64,000 nucleotides of DNA from Thalassotalea loyana (GTDB lineage Bacteria > Pseudomonadota > Gammaproteobacteria > Enterobacterales > Alteromonadaceae), in assembly GCF_030161435.1 (NCBI RefSeq), contig NZ_BSSV01000006.1, forward strand, positions 1 to 64,000. Direction: 5' to 3'. The notes under the pieces are model-generated. The model searched no databases, was not told where the DNA came from, and saw only the letters and a list, made by a program, of their open reading frames with translations. The translations under genes and the position numbers were made by a program. This document shows, one piece after another, positions 9,856 to 18,677 of the stretch; position 1 is the stretch's first letter, and each line of letters opens with the position of its first letter.

Positions 9856-11157
9856 TTAAAGTGATAAGAACGTGCCAGCAATAGCTGCACTCATTAAGTT
9901 AGCTAATGTTGCAGCAAGTACGGCTTTCATACCCATTTGCGCAATGTCTTTACGACGACTTGGTGCCATAGCGCCAATACCGCCAAGTAAAATACCTATT
10001 GAAGAAAGGTTGGCGAAGCCACATAAGGCAAACGTAATAATTGCTTGAGTGGTAGGAGTTAAGGTCTCGCGAATTTCAACGAAATTTGCATACGCAAAAA
10101 ATTCGTTAACAACAATTTTTTGACCAATAAAATTACCAGCGACCATCATTTCCTCATATGGAACACCAATAATGTATGCGACTGGCGCGAATAGTAAGCC
10201 GAAAATTTCCTTAAGTGAAATTTCAGTTAAGTTAGACTCGAACACTGAATTTGCAATCGCCGTTAAGCTTACTCCGCCAATCTCAAATGTTGTCATACCG
10301 ACAATAATTGTATTGAGTAGTGCAACAAGAGCGATAAATGCAAGTAACATTGCACCAACGTTTGCAGCCAACATTAAACCTGATGAAGCACCTTGTGCGG
10401 CGGCATCGATAACATTTGTCGGTTTATTGTCTTCTTCACCAAAAACAACTTCTTTTTCATCTTGCTCTTTTACTTTTTCGTCGTCTACTTCTGGCATCAA
10501 AATCTTAGCCATCAATAAACCACCTGGTGCAGCCATAAAAGACGCAGCAACTAAGTATTTTAATTCAACACCTAGGCCTGCATATCCTGCTAGTACTGAG
10601 CCTGCGACAGATGCTAAACCACCAACCATAACCGCAAATAACTCAGAACGCGTCATTCCTGCAATATAAGGCTTAACAACAAGTGGAGCTTCAGTTTGAC
10701 CGACGAAGATATTTGCGGTCGCTGATAGTGATTCTGGCTTGCTTGTTCCAAGCAGTCGATGTAGTCCACCGCCAATAATATTGATCACCCATTGCATGAT
10801 TCCAGTGTAATAAAGCACGGCAATAAGTGATGAAAAGAAAATAATGACAGGTAAAACGCGAACAGCGAAAACGAAGCCAACGCCGTTACCAAACATCGCA
10901 TCTGTGCCTAGGCCACCGAATAAAAAGTCAATACCTGCTTTTGCACTATCAATTACTTGTTGAACACCACTTGAAAAACCTTCAAGCATGTCTCTGCCTT
11001 GAGGAACGTACAAGACAAATGCACCAAGTAAAATTTGTAAACCAAATGCAAACCCAACTGTTCGCCAGTTAATTGCCTTTTTATTGCTACTTATTAATAA
11101 AGCAAATGCAAAAAGCGCTGCGATACCAATAAGACCTCTAATAAAACCTAGTTCCAT
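9856..11157 (-). CDS. nupC: Concentrative nucleoside transporter (CNT/NupC family)
   Basis: 433 aa with about ten hydrophobic segments. CNT signatures include GQTEAPLVVKPY (nucleoside/Na+ or H+ site region) and the C-terminal helix set ALCGFANLSSIGI. A charged cytoplasmic stretch (EVDDEKVKEQDEKEVVFGEEDNKP, residues about 215-240) interrupts the middle, as in longer Vibrio-type CNTs (E. coli NupC is 400 aa). It imports nucleosides with cation symport across the inner membrane. It lies between udk (16 bases) and deoC (9 bases) in one operon. Confidence 0.93.
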   Translation of the reverse strand: MELGFIRGLIGIAALFAFALLISSNKKAINWRTVGFAFGLQILLGAFVLYVPQGRDMLEGFSSGVQQVIDSAKAGIDFLFGGLGTDAMFGNGVGFVFAVRVLPVIIFFSSLIAVLYYTGIMQWVINIIGGGLHRLLGTSKPESLSATANIFVGQTEAPLVVKPYIAGMTRSELFAVMVGGLASVAGSVLAGYAGLGVELKYLVAASFMAAPGGLLMAKILMPEVDDEKVKEQDEKEVVFGEEDNKPTNVIDAAAQGASSGLMLAANVGAMLLAFIALVALLNTIIVGMTTFEIGGVSLTAIANSVFESNLTEISLKEIFGLLFAPVAYIIGVPYEEMMVAGNFIGQKIVVNEFFAYANFVEIRETLTPTTQAIITFALCGFANLSSIGILLGGIGAMAPSRRKDIAQMGMKAVLAATLANLMSAAIAGTFLSL

Positions 11158-11173
11158 TTAAACCTCATTATTA

Positions 11174-11815
11174 TTATGTTAGCTGTCGAAGCTGTGCTTT
11201 AAGCACTTCGATTGCCATTCTATTTTTACCACCGCGCGTGACAACAATGTCAGCAAACGCTTTTGATGGTTCAACAAATTGATGGTACATAGGGCGAACA
11301 GTTTCAACATATTGATCCGTAATCGATGTTAAACTGCGCTCTCGTTCCACCATATCTCGCTTGATACGTCGAATAAGACAAATATCTAACGGCGTATCCA
11401 TGTAAACTTTAATATCAAAAATTTCTCTTAAGCTAGGCTCAGATAATAACAAAATCCCTTCAACCAGAATGATTTTAGTTGATGCGACTTTGACCGTGTT
11501 CGACGTCCTAGTATGCGTGTTATAACAATAAACAGGTGTATCAATCGATTCACCTAATAACAAGCTGTTGAGGTGTGCTAATAGCAAATCATGCTCAAAT
11601 GCTTGAGGGTGATCATAATTCGTTTTCACACGCTCTTCCATTGGCAAATGATTTTGGCAACGGTAGTAAGAGTCTTCTTTTATGATCGTAATGTTTTCAG
11701 GTCCTAATTCGTCCATTAGTTCATCATGAATGGTTTGAGCAAATAAGGTTTTACCTGATGCAGAGGCGCCAACCACAGCGATAATTGTTGGCTTATTTTG
11801 ATTTTCTTGAGTCAT
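11174..11815 (-). CDS. udk: Uridine/cytidine kinase
   Basis: 213 aa, the same length as E. coli Udk. The P-loop is GASASGKTLFA at about residues 16-26. The family motifs SYYRCQ, NYDHPQAF and RRIKRDMVERER (lid region) are present. It phosphorylates uridine and cytidine to the monophosphate with GTP/ATP. It is first gene of the leftward udk-nupC-deoC unit and faces deoB across a 220-bp intergenic region. Confidence 0.95.
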   Translation of the reverse strand: MTQENQNKPTIIAVVGASASGKTLFAQTIHDELMDELGPENITIIKEDSYYRCQNHLPMEERVKTNYDHPQAFEHDLLLAHLNSLLLGESIDTPVYCYNTHTRTSNTVKVASTKIILVEGILLLSEPSLREIFDIKVYMDTPLDICLIRRIKRDMVERERSLTSITDQYVETVRPMYHQFVEPSKAFADIVVTRGGKNRMAIEVLKAQLRQLT

Positions 11816-11985
11816 AAGAGCTAAATTGAAGGCCTTGAAAAAGTGATATTTTAGCTGATTGCAATAAAAAGGGTATAAATTAACAAAAAATAACTAAAGG
11901 TATTAACATTAAGGTATCGACATTTAGTACAAAGCTTCGTTAATTACTTTTTTCATAATTGTTATAATGCTAAGCTAACACATCT

Positions 11986-11999
11986 TGACCCAATGGTCA
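11986..11999. promoter_or_regulatory. deoB operator candidate (perfect dyad)
   Basis: TGACC-CAAT-GGTCA, a perfect 5+4+5 inverted repeat lying 18 bases after a TATAAT (11963-11968), i.e. just downstream of the likely transcription start. It has the same pattern as the two cdd sites. Its regulator is not encoded recognisably in this window. Confidence 0.6.
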
Positions 12000-12035
12000 T
12001 GTTTTTTGTTATATTTTTAATTCAAGGTGGTTGTT

Positions 12036-13241
12036 ATGACTCGTGCAATAGTGATGGTAATAGATGGTTTTGGAATCGGCCATGCACCGGATGCAGAAAA
12101 GTTTGGTGATATTGGTGCAAATACCTTTGCCAATTTATCAAAAGCATTTGAAAAAGCACAATCACGAAAACTTTCCCTACCTAACCTTTCCAAGTTAGGG
12201 CTTGTGGCTGCTTGTAAAGCGGCAAGTAATGCAGATATTTGTGTAGAAGATGTACCGCCAACTAAAGGGGCATACGGTTACTGTGCTGAAATTAGCACAG
12301 GTAAAGATACGCCAAGTGGCCATTGGGAAATGGCAGGTGTTCCAGTATTGTTTGACTGGGGTTATTTCACAGATAAACAGAACAGTTTTCCAGAGGCGTT
12401 ACAACAAGAAATTTTCAACGCTACCGGTATTGATGGCTTATTGGGTAATTGTCACGCATCTGGTACTACAATTATCGCAGAGCTTGGTGAAGAGCACATC
12501 AAAACTGGACTGCCTATTTGCTATACATCGGCGGATAGCGTTTTTCAGGTCGCAGCACATGAAGAGCATTTTGGCCTAGAAAACCTTTACAAGTATTGTG
12601 AGGCAGTGCAAGCAATCGTTGGTCCAAAGAATATTGGACGCGTAATTGCCCGCCCATTTGTTGGCACTAACGCAGACGATTTTGCCCGCACTGGTAATCG
12701 CCGTGATTATTCTATTTTACCGCCGGAAGCAACAGTATTAGATAAACTTAAAGAAGCCGGTGGTGAAGTAATCAGCGTAGGAAAGATTGCTGATATTTTT
12801 GCGCAGCAGGGTATTACGCAAAAAACCAAAGCAACAGGCATAGACGCGCTTGTTGAAGCGACCTTAGCACACATGGCAAGTGCGCCAACTAAGAGCTTAA
12901 TTTTTACTAATTTAGTCAACTTCGATCAGGATTTTGGTCATCGACGAGACCCAGTTGGCTTTGGTCTAGCATTAGAAGCGTTTGATGAGCAATTAAATGA
13001 TGTGCTTGGCCAACTTAAAGACGATGACACATTATTTTTGATTGCCGATCATGGATGTGATCCAACATGGCAGGGTAGTGACCATACGCGAGAATATGTG
13101 CCAGTAATCGCATATAACAATGGCATTGAGTCTGTAGACTTGGGCGAACGGTCAACATTTGCAGATTTAGGACAAACATTGGCAGAAATGTTCAGCCTTG
13201 AAGAAATGCGCTATGGGACATCATTTTACAACAATTTGTAA
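12036..13241 (+). CDS. deoB: Phosphopentomutase
   Basis: 401 aa (E. coli 407). The start MTRAIVMVIDGFGIGHAPDA is preceded by AAGGTGG five bases upstream; the in-frame GTG/ATG codons before it overlap that site. Alkaline-phosphatase-superfamily metal motifs are visible: IDGFGIG, TGKDTPSGHWEM (catalytic Thr region) and IADHGCDPTWQGSDHTRE. It interconverts (deoxy)ribose-1-phosphate and -5-phosphate, linking DeoA/DeoD to DeoC. It is divergent from udk. Confidence 0.96.
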   Translation: MTRAIVMVIDGFGIGHAPDAEKFGDIGANTFANLSKAFEKAQSRKLSLPNLSKLGLVAACKAASNADICVEDVPPTKGAYGYCAEISTGKDTPSGHWEMAGVPVLFDWGYFTDKQNSFPEALQQEIFNATGIDGLLGNCHASGTTIIAELGEEHIKTGLPICYTSADSVFQVAAHEEHFGLENLYKYCEAVQAIVGPKNIGRVIARPFVGTNADDFARTGNRRDYSILPPEATVLDKLKEAGGEVISVGKIADIFAQQGITQKTKATGIDALVEATLAHMASAPTKSLIFTNLVNFDQDFGHRRDPVGFGLALEAFDEQLNDVLGQLKDDDTLFLIADHGCDPTWQGSDHTREYVPVIAYNNGIESVDLGERSTFADLGQTLAEMFSLEEMRYGTSFYNNL

Positions 13242-13247
13242 AAAAAT

Positions 13248-13277
13248 TGGCACAAACTGTAATTAAACTAGTATAAT
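13248..13277 (+). promoter_or_regulatory. Promoter of the TonB-dependent receptor
   Basis: TTGGCA (13248-13253), an 18-base spacer and a perfect TATAAT (13272-13277). Directly behind the -10 lies TTGGTCAGGAT, an 11-base match to the right half and flank of the second cdd operator (6572-6582). This hints at shared control, although the left half of the dyad is missing here. Confidence 0.55.
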
Positions 13278-13290
13278 TGGTCAGGATTTG

Positions 13291-13327
13291 TTGGGGCAAA
13301 AAAAACATAATTAAATGCCCCAATTTT
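13291..13327 (+). terminator. Hairpin with T tail: deoB terminator or receptor-leader attenuator
   Basis: Stem TTGGGGCA / TGCCCCAA with a 17-base A-rich loop, then TTTT. It lies 50 bases behind deoB, but also downstream of the best receptor promoter, so it may act in the receptor leader. Confidence 0.6.
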
Positions 13328-13349
13328 ATATAAAAGTTAAAAACTTAAT

Positions 13350-13370
13350 GTGAAGTACAGTGTACTTCAC
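13350..13370. promoter_or_regulatory. Perfect 21-bp dyad before the TonB receptor
   Basis: Arms GTGAAGTACA and TGTACTTCAC around a single central G, ending 23 bases before the receptor ATG and overlapping no gene. It could be an operator or an RNA hairpin controlling translation. No T tail follows, so it is not a terminator. Confidence 0.6.
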
Positions 13371-13393
13371 GCACTATCCTGGGAGAATATAAC

Positions 13394-15676
13394 ATGGGTT
13401 TACTAAAGCAATCGTCTCTTGCTTTGAGTATCAACGCTGCCATTTTATCGACATCTGTTGGTATGGCGATGCCTGTTTTAGCTGAAGAAGCTAGCACAGG
13501 TAAACTGGAAGTCATTGAAGTTACTGCGCGTAAGCGTGTAGAGAACGTACAAGAAGTTCCAGTTGCCGTATCAGCTTTACAGGGCGATAACCTAGATGCA
13601 TATAGCTCTGCTGCGATGGACATTCGTTTCATGAACGCACGTGTACCAAGCTTATCTGTAGAATCTTCATTCGGTCGTACTTTCCCACGTTTCTACATGC
13701 GTGGTTTAGGTAACTCAGATTTCGATTTGAATGCATCACAACCAGTTTCTTTAGTTGTTGATAACGTAGTACAAGAAAACCCTATTTTGAAGGGTTTCCC
13801 TGTATTTGACGTAGAACGCATTGAAGTTTTACGTGGTCCTCAAGGTACTTTGTTTGGTCGTAACACACCAGCAGGCCTTGTTAAGTTTGATTCTGTAAAA
13901 CCTTCTCAAGAATTTGAAGGTTTCGCTTCATTATCATACGGCTCGAAACAAACGACTGATTTTCGTACGGCAATGGGCGGCGGATTAACTGATAACCTTT
14001 CTGCTCGTATCTCATACTTACGTCAAGACCGTGACGATTACATTGACAACGAAGCGCCAGATATCTTTGGTGATGACTTCCAACGTAAAGACGTTTTAGG
14101 TGGCTACACTGATCAAGCATTACGTGTACAGTTTTTATATGAAGGTGACGATTTCAATGCATTGTTTAACTACCATGCACGTGACTTAGACGGTAAGCCA
14201 GTAACTTTCTACGCGAACGCATTCAAACCAGGTACAAACGACTTACGTGACGATTTCGAGCGTGATGTAGTGACTCACGATTCAGCCGACCGTGCAACGC
14301 AACAGGTTGAAACACAGGGTGCAAGCTTAACATTAGATTTTGATCTAGGTGACTACACGTTCACGTCAATCACGGGTTGGGAAAGTGCTGAAATTTTCTC
14401 TCGCGCGGATGTTGATGGCGGTTACGGTGCACCATTCGCCCCAATCCAAGGTCCTGGTGTGATTACGATTAGCTCAGAAACGGCTGATGCGATTCCAGAT
14501 CACGATCAAATTACGCAAGAATTTCGTTTAACATCGAACTTTACGGGTGATTTTAACTACCAAGTAGGCTTATTCTACTTCTCAGAAGACCTAACAATCG
14601 AAAGTTTTGCTTACGATGCATTGTTTGGTGCTGGTGGCCCTCAAACGGGTTATGTTGTTCAGAAACAAGATACAACTGCATGGGCTGCATTCGGTTCATT
14701 TGACTATGATATTTCTGATGCTACACAAGTAACATTAGGCTTACGTTACTCTGATGATGACAAAGATTACTCAACGCAACGTACTCAAGCGCCATTAAAC
14801 GGCTGTTGTGGTCAACCTAATGAAGCATTCGGTGAAGTTAACCCAAGCGACACTCACGTATCATGGGATTTAAGTGTTACTCATAAAGTGGATGCCGACG
14901 TTAACGTGTATGCTCGTGTTGCTGATTCATTCCGTGCTCCATCTATCCAAGGTCGTTCATTATTTGCATGGGATGATGGTATTTCTGTTGCAGACTCTGA
15001 AACAATTCTTTCATTTGAAACAGGTATCAAGTCAGACGTTTTAGATGGCGCTGGTCGTATTAATGCTTCTGTTTTCTACTTTACAATGGATGATCAACAG
15101 TTAACTTCTGTTGGTGGTGACAGCAATACTGCACGTTTATTGAATGCTGATGAAACGAAAGGCTATGGCTTTGAAATTGATTCAGAATTCATGGTAACTG
15201 ATAACTTAGCGGTAACAGCTAATGTTAGCTACAACAACACTGAATTAAATGATGCAAATATTTCAGTACCAGTTTGTGCGTTATGTACAGTAACAGACCC
15301 TGTAGTTGATGGTCGTGCGATCATCGATGGTAACTCCTTACCTCATGCACCAGAGTGGATTGGTGTTGTAACAGCACGTTACACTATGGAGTTAGGTGAC
15401 GGTGAAATGTACGTATACACTGATTGGTCTTACCGTAGTGAAATCAACTTCTTCTTATACGAAGCGGAAGAGTTTAAAGGTAAAGCATTACTTGAAGGTG
15501 GTATAAGTGCTGGTTACATGTGGGATGCAGGTGATAACTCTTACGAAGTTTCTGTATTCGGTCGTAACATCACAGATCGTCAACAAGCAATCGGTGCTGT
15601 AGACTTCTCTAACAATACGGCAATTGTTAATGAAGAAGCATTCTGGGGTGCTGAGTTTAAAGTGTCTTTCTACTAA
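13394..15676 (+). CDS. TonB-dependent outer-membrane receptor
   Basis: 760 aa. The signal peptide is about residues 1-30 (…AMPVLAEEAS). A TonB box-like IEVTARK and plug domain follow (residues about 40-150: VPVAVSALQ, FYMRGLGNSDF, ERIEVLRGPQGTLFGRNTPAG). The 22-strand beta-barrel ends in FKVSFY with an aromatic terminal residue. The family drives energised uptake of siderophores, vitamins or carbohydrates. Its position between deoB and add/deoD, plus an operator-like half-site at its promoter, suggest a nucleoside or nucleotide substrate. That is inference only. A GGAG-type site precedes the ATG. No partner tonB/exbBD is nearby. Confidence 0.9.
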   Translation: MGLLKQSSLALSINAAILSTSVGMAMPVLAEEASTGKLEVIEVTARKRVENVQEVPVAVSALQGDNLDAYSSAAMDIRFMNARVPSLSVESSFGRTFPRFYMRGLGNSDFDLNASQPVSLVVDNVVQENPILKGFPVFDVERIEVLRGPQGTLFGRNTPAGLVKFDSVKPSQEFEGFASLSYGSKQTTDFRTAMGGGLTDNLSARISYLRQDRDDYIDNEAPDIFGDDFQRKDVLGGYTDQALRVQFLYEGDDFNALFNYHARDLDGKPVTFYANAFKPGTNDLRDDFERDVVTHDSADRATQQVETQGASLTLDFDLGDYTFTSITGWESAEIFSRADVDGGYGAPFAPIQGPGVITISSETADAIPDHDQITQEFRLTSNFTGDFNYQVGLFYFSEDLTIESFAYDALFGAGGPQTGYVVQKQDTTAWAAFGSFDYDISDATQVTLGLRYSDDDKDYSTQRTQAPLNGCCGQPNEAFGEVNPSDTHVSWDLSVTHKVDADVNVYARVADSFRAPSIQGRSLFAWDDGISVADSETILSFETGIKSDVLDGAGRINASVFYFTMDDQQLTSVGGDSNTARLLNADETKGYGFEIDSEFMVTDNLAVTANVSYNNTELNDANISVPVCALCTVTDPVVDGRAIIDGNSLPHAPEWIGVVTARYTMELGDGEMYVYTDWSYRSEINFFLYEAEEFKGKALLEGGISAGYMWDAGDNSYEVSVFGRNITDRQQAIGAVDFSNNTAIVNEEAFWGAEFKVSFY

Positions 15677-15704
15677 ACTTTAAGTTTAAAAACTCAATCA
15701 ATTC

Positions 15705-15732
15705 AAAAGGCTAGTATATTCTAGCCTTTTTT
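15705..15732 (+). terminator. Terminator behind the TonB-dependent receptor
   Basis: AAAAGGCTAG / CTAGCCTTTTTT stem with an AT-rich loop, followed by TTGTTTTTTG. Confidence 0.88.
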
Positions 15733-15820
15733 GTTTTTTGAGTTGTTAATAATGTGTTAACCGTGTATAGTTGCGCGCGAATGGAAAGATTCATTTGTTT
15801 TTTAAAGGAATTTTAGAATT

Positions 15821-16411
15821 ATGAAAAAGTTATCAGTTATCGCGAGCGCATTAGCATTATCATTTTCTTCTCAGGTGTTTGCAGAAAGCAATACGCCGGT
15901 TGTTTGGGATTTCGCTGAAGTAGGTTATAAAAAAGTTAAGGTAGACGACTTAACTTTAGACGGTTACGCAGTAAACGTTTCTAAGCTTATCACTGAAAAT
16001 GTATTTGTTTTTACATCTTTTAGCCGCACTCAAGATGACGTGAATGTTGGTTTAGCATCTGATTTAGAAGTTGAATTAGATCAACTAAACTTCGGATTAG
16101 GTTTCCGTAACGAAGTTAACGCAACAACAGATTTCTTCGCAACAGTTTCTTATGAAGTTGCTGATATCTCTATTGCTGACGAAGGCGTAGATGACGATGG
16201 TTTTGCCGTTGATTTTGGCTTACGTTCAATGTTTGGCGAAAACCTTGAGCTTGGCGCGTCATTTGGTTTATTACAATTAGGCGATGAGTCAGACTATGTT
16301 GCAGGTTTATCTGCTAACTACCAAATCACTGAGCAATTCTCAGCGACGTTAGGTTTCGATTACATGGATGACGTGAAGCAATACGCTGTTAGTGCGCGTT
16401 ACAGCTTCTAA
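15821..16411 (+). CDS. Small outer-membrane beta-barrel protein
   Basis: 196 aa with a signal peptide (about residues 1-21, ending SSQVFA). The mature part is about 175 residues of alternating polar/hydrophobic strands rich in Asp and Gly. It ends YAVSARYSF, the terminal-Phe signature recognised by the Bam complex. The length fits an eight-stranded barrel of the OmpX/OmpA-N type. It has its own upstream region and a terminator on each side, so it is monocistronic. It is placed in the nucleoside island, but no sequence feature links it to Tsx, the classical nucleoside channel, which is larger. The role is unknown. Confidence 0.75.
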   Translation: MKKLSVIASALALSFSSQVFAESNTPVVWDFAEVGYKKVKVDDLTLDGYAVNVSKLITENVFVFTSFSRTQDDVNVGLASDLEVELDQLNFGLGFRNEVNATTDFFATVSYEVADISIADEGVDDDGFAVDFGLRSMFGENLELGASFGLLQLGDESDYVAGLSANYQITEQFSATLGFDYMDDVKQYAVSARYSF

Positions 16412-16432
16412 TTGATTTGTCTTTGATACATT

Positions 16433-16461
16433 AAAAAAGGCCGCATTGTAGCGGCCTTTTT
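16433..16461. terminator. Bidirectional terminator between the barrel gene and deoD
   Basis: AAAAAAGGCCGC / GCGGCCTTTTT with a short loop, between convergent genes. Confidence 0.92.
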
Positions 16462-16481
16462 ATTGAGCTCGTTATGATGAC

Positions 16482-17186
16482 TTAAAGTACACTTTCTAGT
16501 GTTAGTTCCATCATTTCTTTAAATGTATTTTGACGCTCTTCCGCGGTTGTTTGTTCACCCGTCTTGATATGATCACTCACTGTTAAAACAGTTAACGCTT
16601 TTTTACCATATTCAGCGGCAACACCATATAAACCAGCAGCTTCCATTTCTACTGCAAGAATGCTGTTCTTTTCCATTTGCGCGAACATTTCAGGCTGTGG
16701 CGTATAGAAAAGGTCTGCAGTGAAGATATTACCAACTTTGATGTTGATACCCATGTTATCGGCTGTGTCGGCAACTTTTCGTAGTAAGCCAAAATCAGCA
16801 CATGGTGCGAAATCATAACCGTTTAAACGTTGACGGTTTACGTTTGAATCAGTGCTAGCAGACATTCCTACAATGATGTCACGTACTTTGATGTCATCAC
16901 GAATTGCGCCACACGAGCCGATACGGATGATGCTTTCAACGCCATATTGTGTGTATAACTCAGTAGCATAGATTGAGATAGATGGGATACCCATACCTGA
17001 GCCCATCACAGAAATTTCTTTACCCTTGTATGTACCAGTGTAACCGAACATGTTACGCACAGAAGTCACTTCTTTAACATTTTCTAAGAAGTTCTCAGCG
17101 ATGAATTTTGCGCGAAGCGGATCGCCCGGCATTAGTACTGTTTTTGCAAAATCATTTTGTTGCGCTGAAATGTGAGGAGTAGCCAT
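16482..17186 (-). CDS. deoD: Purine nucleoside phosphorylase, DeoD type
   Basis: 234 aa. The N-terminus [20 protein letters not shown] matches E. coli DeoD closely. [18 protein letters not shown] (phosphate site) and [12 protein letters not shown] (ribose/base site) are hallmarks of the hexameric NP-I family. Asp in TVSDH is the catalytic acid. It cleaves (deoxy)adenosine, inosine and guanosine to base plus (deoxy)ribose-1-phosphate. It is last gene of the add-xapX-deoD unit. A uridine phosphorylase assignment was considered, but the N-terminus and the SDH motif favour DeoD. Confidence 0.95.
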   Translation of the reverse strand: MATPHISAQQNDFAKTVLMPGDPLRAKFIAENFLENVKEVTSVRNMFGYTGTYKGKEISVMGSGMGIPSISIYATELYTQYGVESIIRIGSCGAIRDDIKVRDIIVGMSASTDSNVNRQRLNGYDFAPCADFGLLRKVADTADNMGINIKVGNIFTADLFYTPQPEMFAQMEKNSILAVEMEAAGLYGVAAEYGKKALTVLTVSDHIKTGEQTTAEERQNTFKEMMELTLESVL

Positions 17187-17297
17187 TAAATGTACCTATA
17201 AGTTAATTAAAACAAATGTTGTAAATAATAAAAGCCAGTAAGTTTCAAGCCAGATTAAACTGCTATCAAGGATGTTTTACTGAAGTGGATGCGGATT

Positions 17298-17468
17298 TTA
17301 ACTGAAAAAGCGTTCAACAATCCAGTTATATCCAACGTTGCCCAAGTATACACCAAAAATACCTACGATGCCTGACAACACAGGTGGCGCGGGGATTGGT
17401 AATTTTAGCGCGGTAAAAACTATACCAACGACAATACCTGTAACTAACGCGAGTAAAATTTCTGTCAT
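17298..17468 (-). CDS. XapX-domain small membrane protein
   Basis: 56 aa, MTEILLALVTGIVVGIVFTA… ending VERFFS, with a GGAG site seven bases before the ATG. Two hydrophobic segments (about 3-20 and 29-47) flank a KLPIPAPPVLSG turn, the XapX/DUF1427 pattern with its conserved PxPAPP. The domain name comes from the xanthosine locus of E. coli, and members are usually 50-90 aa. It lies between add (21 bases) and deoD (111 bases) on the same strand, which supports a role in purine nucleoside use. The biochemical function is unknown. Confidence 0.8.
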   Translation of the reverse strand: MTEILLALVTGIVVGIVFTALKLPIPAPPVLSGIVGIFGVYLGNVGYNWIVERFFS

Positions 17469-17489
17469 AGAGTCTCCTTCTTGAGAGGG

Positions 17490-18506
17490 TTATTGTGATT
17501 TTTCGTTTGATTTTAATGTTCTAAGATGTTGCTTTTCACTATCAGATAGAAAGCAAGCGTCGATCGCATTAAGTTGCAATTGACGAATTTGAACGGTTGT
17601 TAAACCTACTATATTTTTAGCAATGCTAAATTCATCAATTAATTCTGTTTGCTCAACAGCAGGATCATCAGTGTTGAGACACACTTGTACACCTTGGTTT
17701 AAAAATTCAGTGATAGGATGCTCAGCTAGGTTGGCAACGGTTCCTGTTTGATAATTGGACGTTAGACAAGATTCAATAGCAATATCATTTTGCGCCAAAT
17801 GCTCGACGAGTTTTGGATCTTGAATACTATTAACGCCATGACCAATACGTTGCGCACCAAGAGAGTTTATCGCATGCCATACACTCTCTGCGCCACAAGC
17901 TTCGCCTGCGTGAACGGTTACAGGTAAGTTCGCTTTATGGATTTTCTTAAAATGCTCCTCAAACAACTGGCCTGCAAAGCCTTTTTCGTCACCTGCTAAG
18001 TCCATACCAACAAGATGATCTTTGAAGCGAAGTAGGGCGTCTAATTCTGTTGTACAATTTTCTTGGCCGTAACTGCGGCTTAAAATACCAATAAGATTTA
18101 CTTGAGTTTTCCCAGCAAACTGCTTGCGACCTTGATTTATACCATCTATGACGGCTTCAACCACCGCTTCAACAGGTAGCTTGTGCTCCATCGCCATGTA
18201 AAAAGGAGAAAAGCGCAGTTCTGCGTAGTCTATTTGAGCAGAGACTAAGTCTTCGACATTTTCATATGCGATGCGTTTTACATCATCTAGGGTTTTTAAA
18301 ACGGAAACGCCATAGTCTAATTTCGTCAGGAATTCTACAAGGTTATCTGCTTTGTCTTGGATTGTTGCATGAGTCAAGAACTCATCATAATTCTGGCCAG
18401 GCAATTTAAATTGCTGGTCTTGGGCAAGTTGCCATATTGTCTTTGGACGGATGTTGCCATCCAAGTGGCGATGTAAATCGATTAAAGGTAAGTCTTTATT
18501 GTACAT
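17490..18506 (-). CDS. add: Adenosine deaminase
   Basis: 338 aa (E. coli 333). Metal and catalytic motifs are LIDLHRHLDGN (His-x-His), VHAGEACG (catalytic Glu, His), RIGHGVNS and CLNTDDPAV (Asp pair). It converts (deoxy)adenosine to (deoxy)inosine, whose phosphorolysis is done by DeoD at the end of the same transcript. It diverges from aroG across 171 bp in which no operator of the cdd/deoB type was found. Confidence 0.95.
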   Translation of the reverse strand: MYNKDLPLIDLHRHLDGNIRPKTIWQLAQDQQFKLPGQNYDEFLTHATIQDKADNLVEFLTKLDYGVSVLKTLDDVKRIAYENVEDLVSAQIDYAELRFSPFYMAMEHKLPVEAVVEAVIDGINQGRKQFAGKTQVNLIGILSRSYGQENCTTELDALLRFKDHLVGMDLAGDEKGFAGQLFEEHFKKIHKANLPVTVHAGEACGAESVWHAINSLGAQRIGHGVNSIQDPKLVEHLAQNDIAIESCLTSNYQTGTVANLAEHPITEFLNQGVQVCLNTDDPAVEQTELIDEFSIAKNIVGLTTVQIRQLQLNAIDACFLSDSEKQHLRTLKSNEKSQ

Positions 18507-18677
18507 GTAACTCCTAAATACAATGAGAAATGAAGAAAATTTAGGTGATCAGACAATTATACCAATTTTTTATGAATTTGTTGGCTTTATTACCAATTGA
18601 TTGTTAGATTGTCACTGGGACAGATATTTTAGGTGTCTAGACGTATAAGAATGTAAGAAAGAAAAAGAGAGCTCGCA

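Noticed and set aside
10172-10669. 165-aa antisense open frame within nupC
   Set aside because: Low-complexity Ser/Pro/Ala translation mirroring membrane-protein codons on the other strand.
16482-17186. Uridine phosphorylase (udp) instead of deoD
   Set aside because: N-terminus [18 protein letters not shown] and the SDH acid motif match DeoD.
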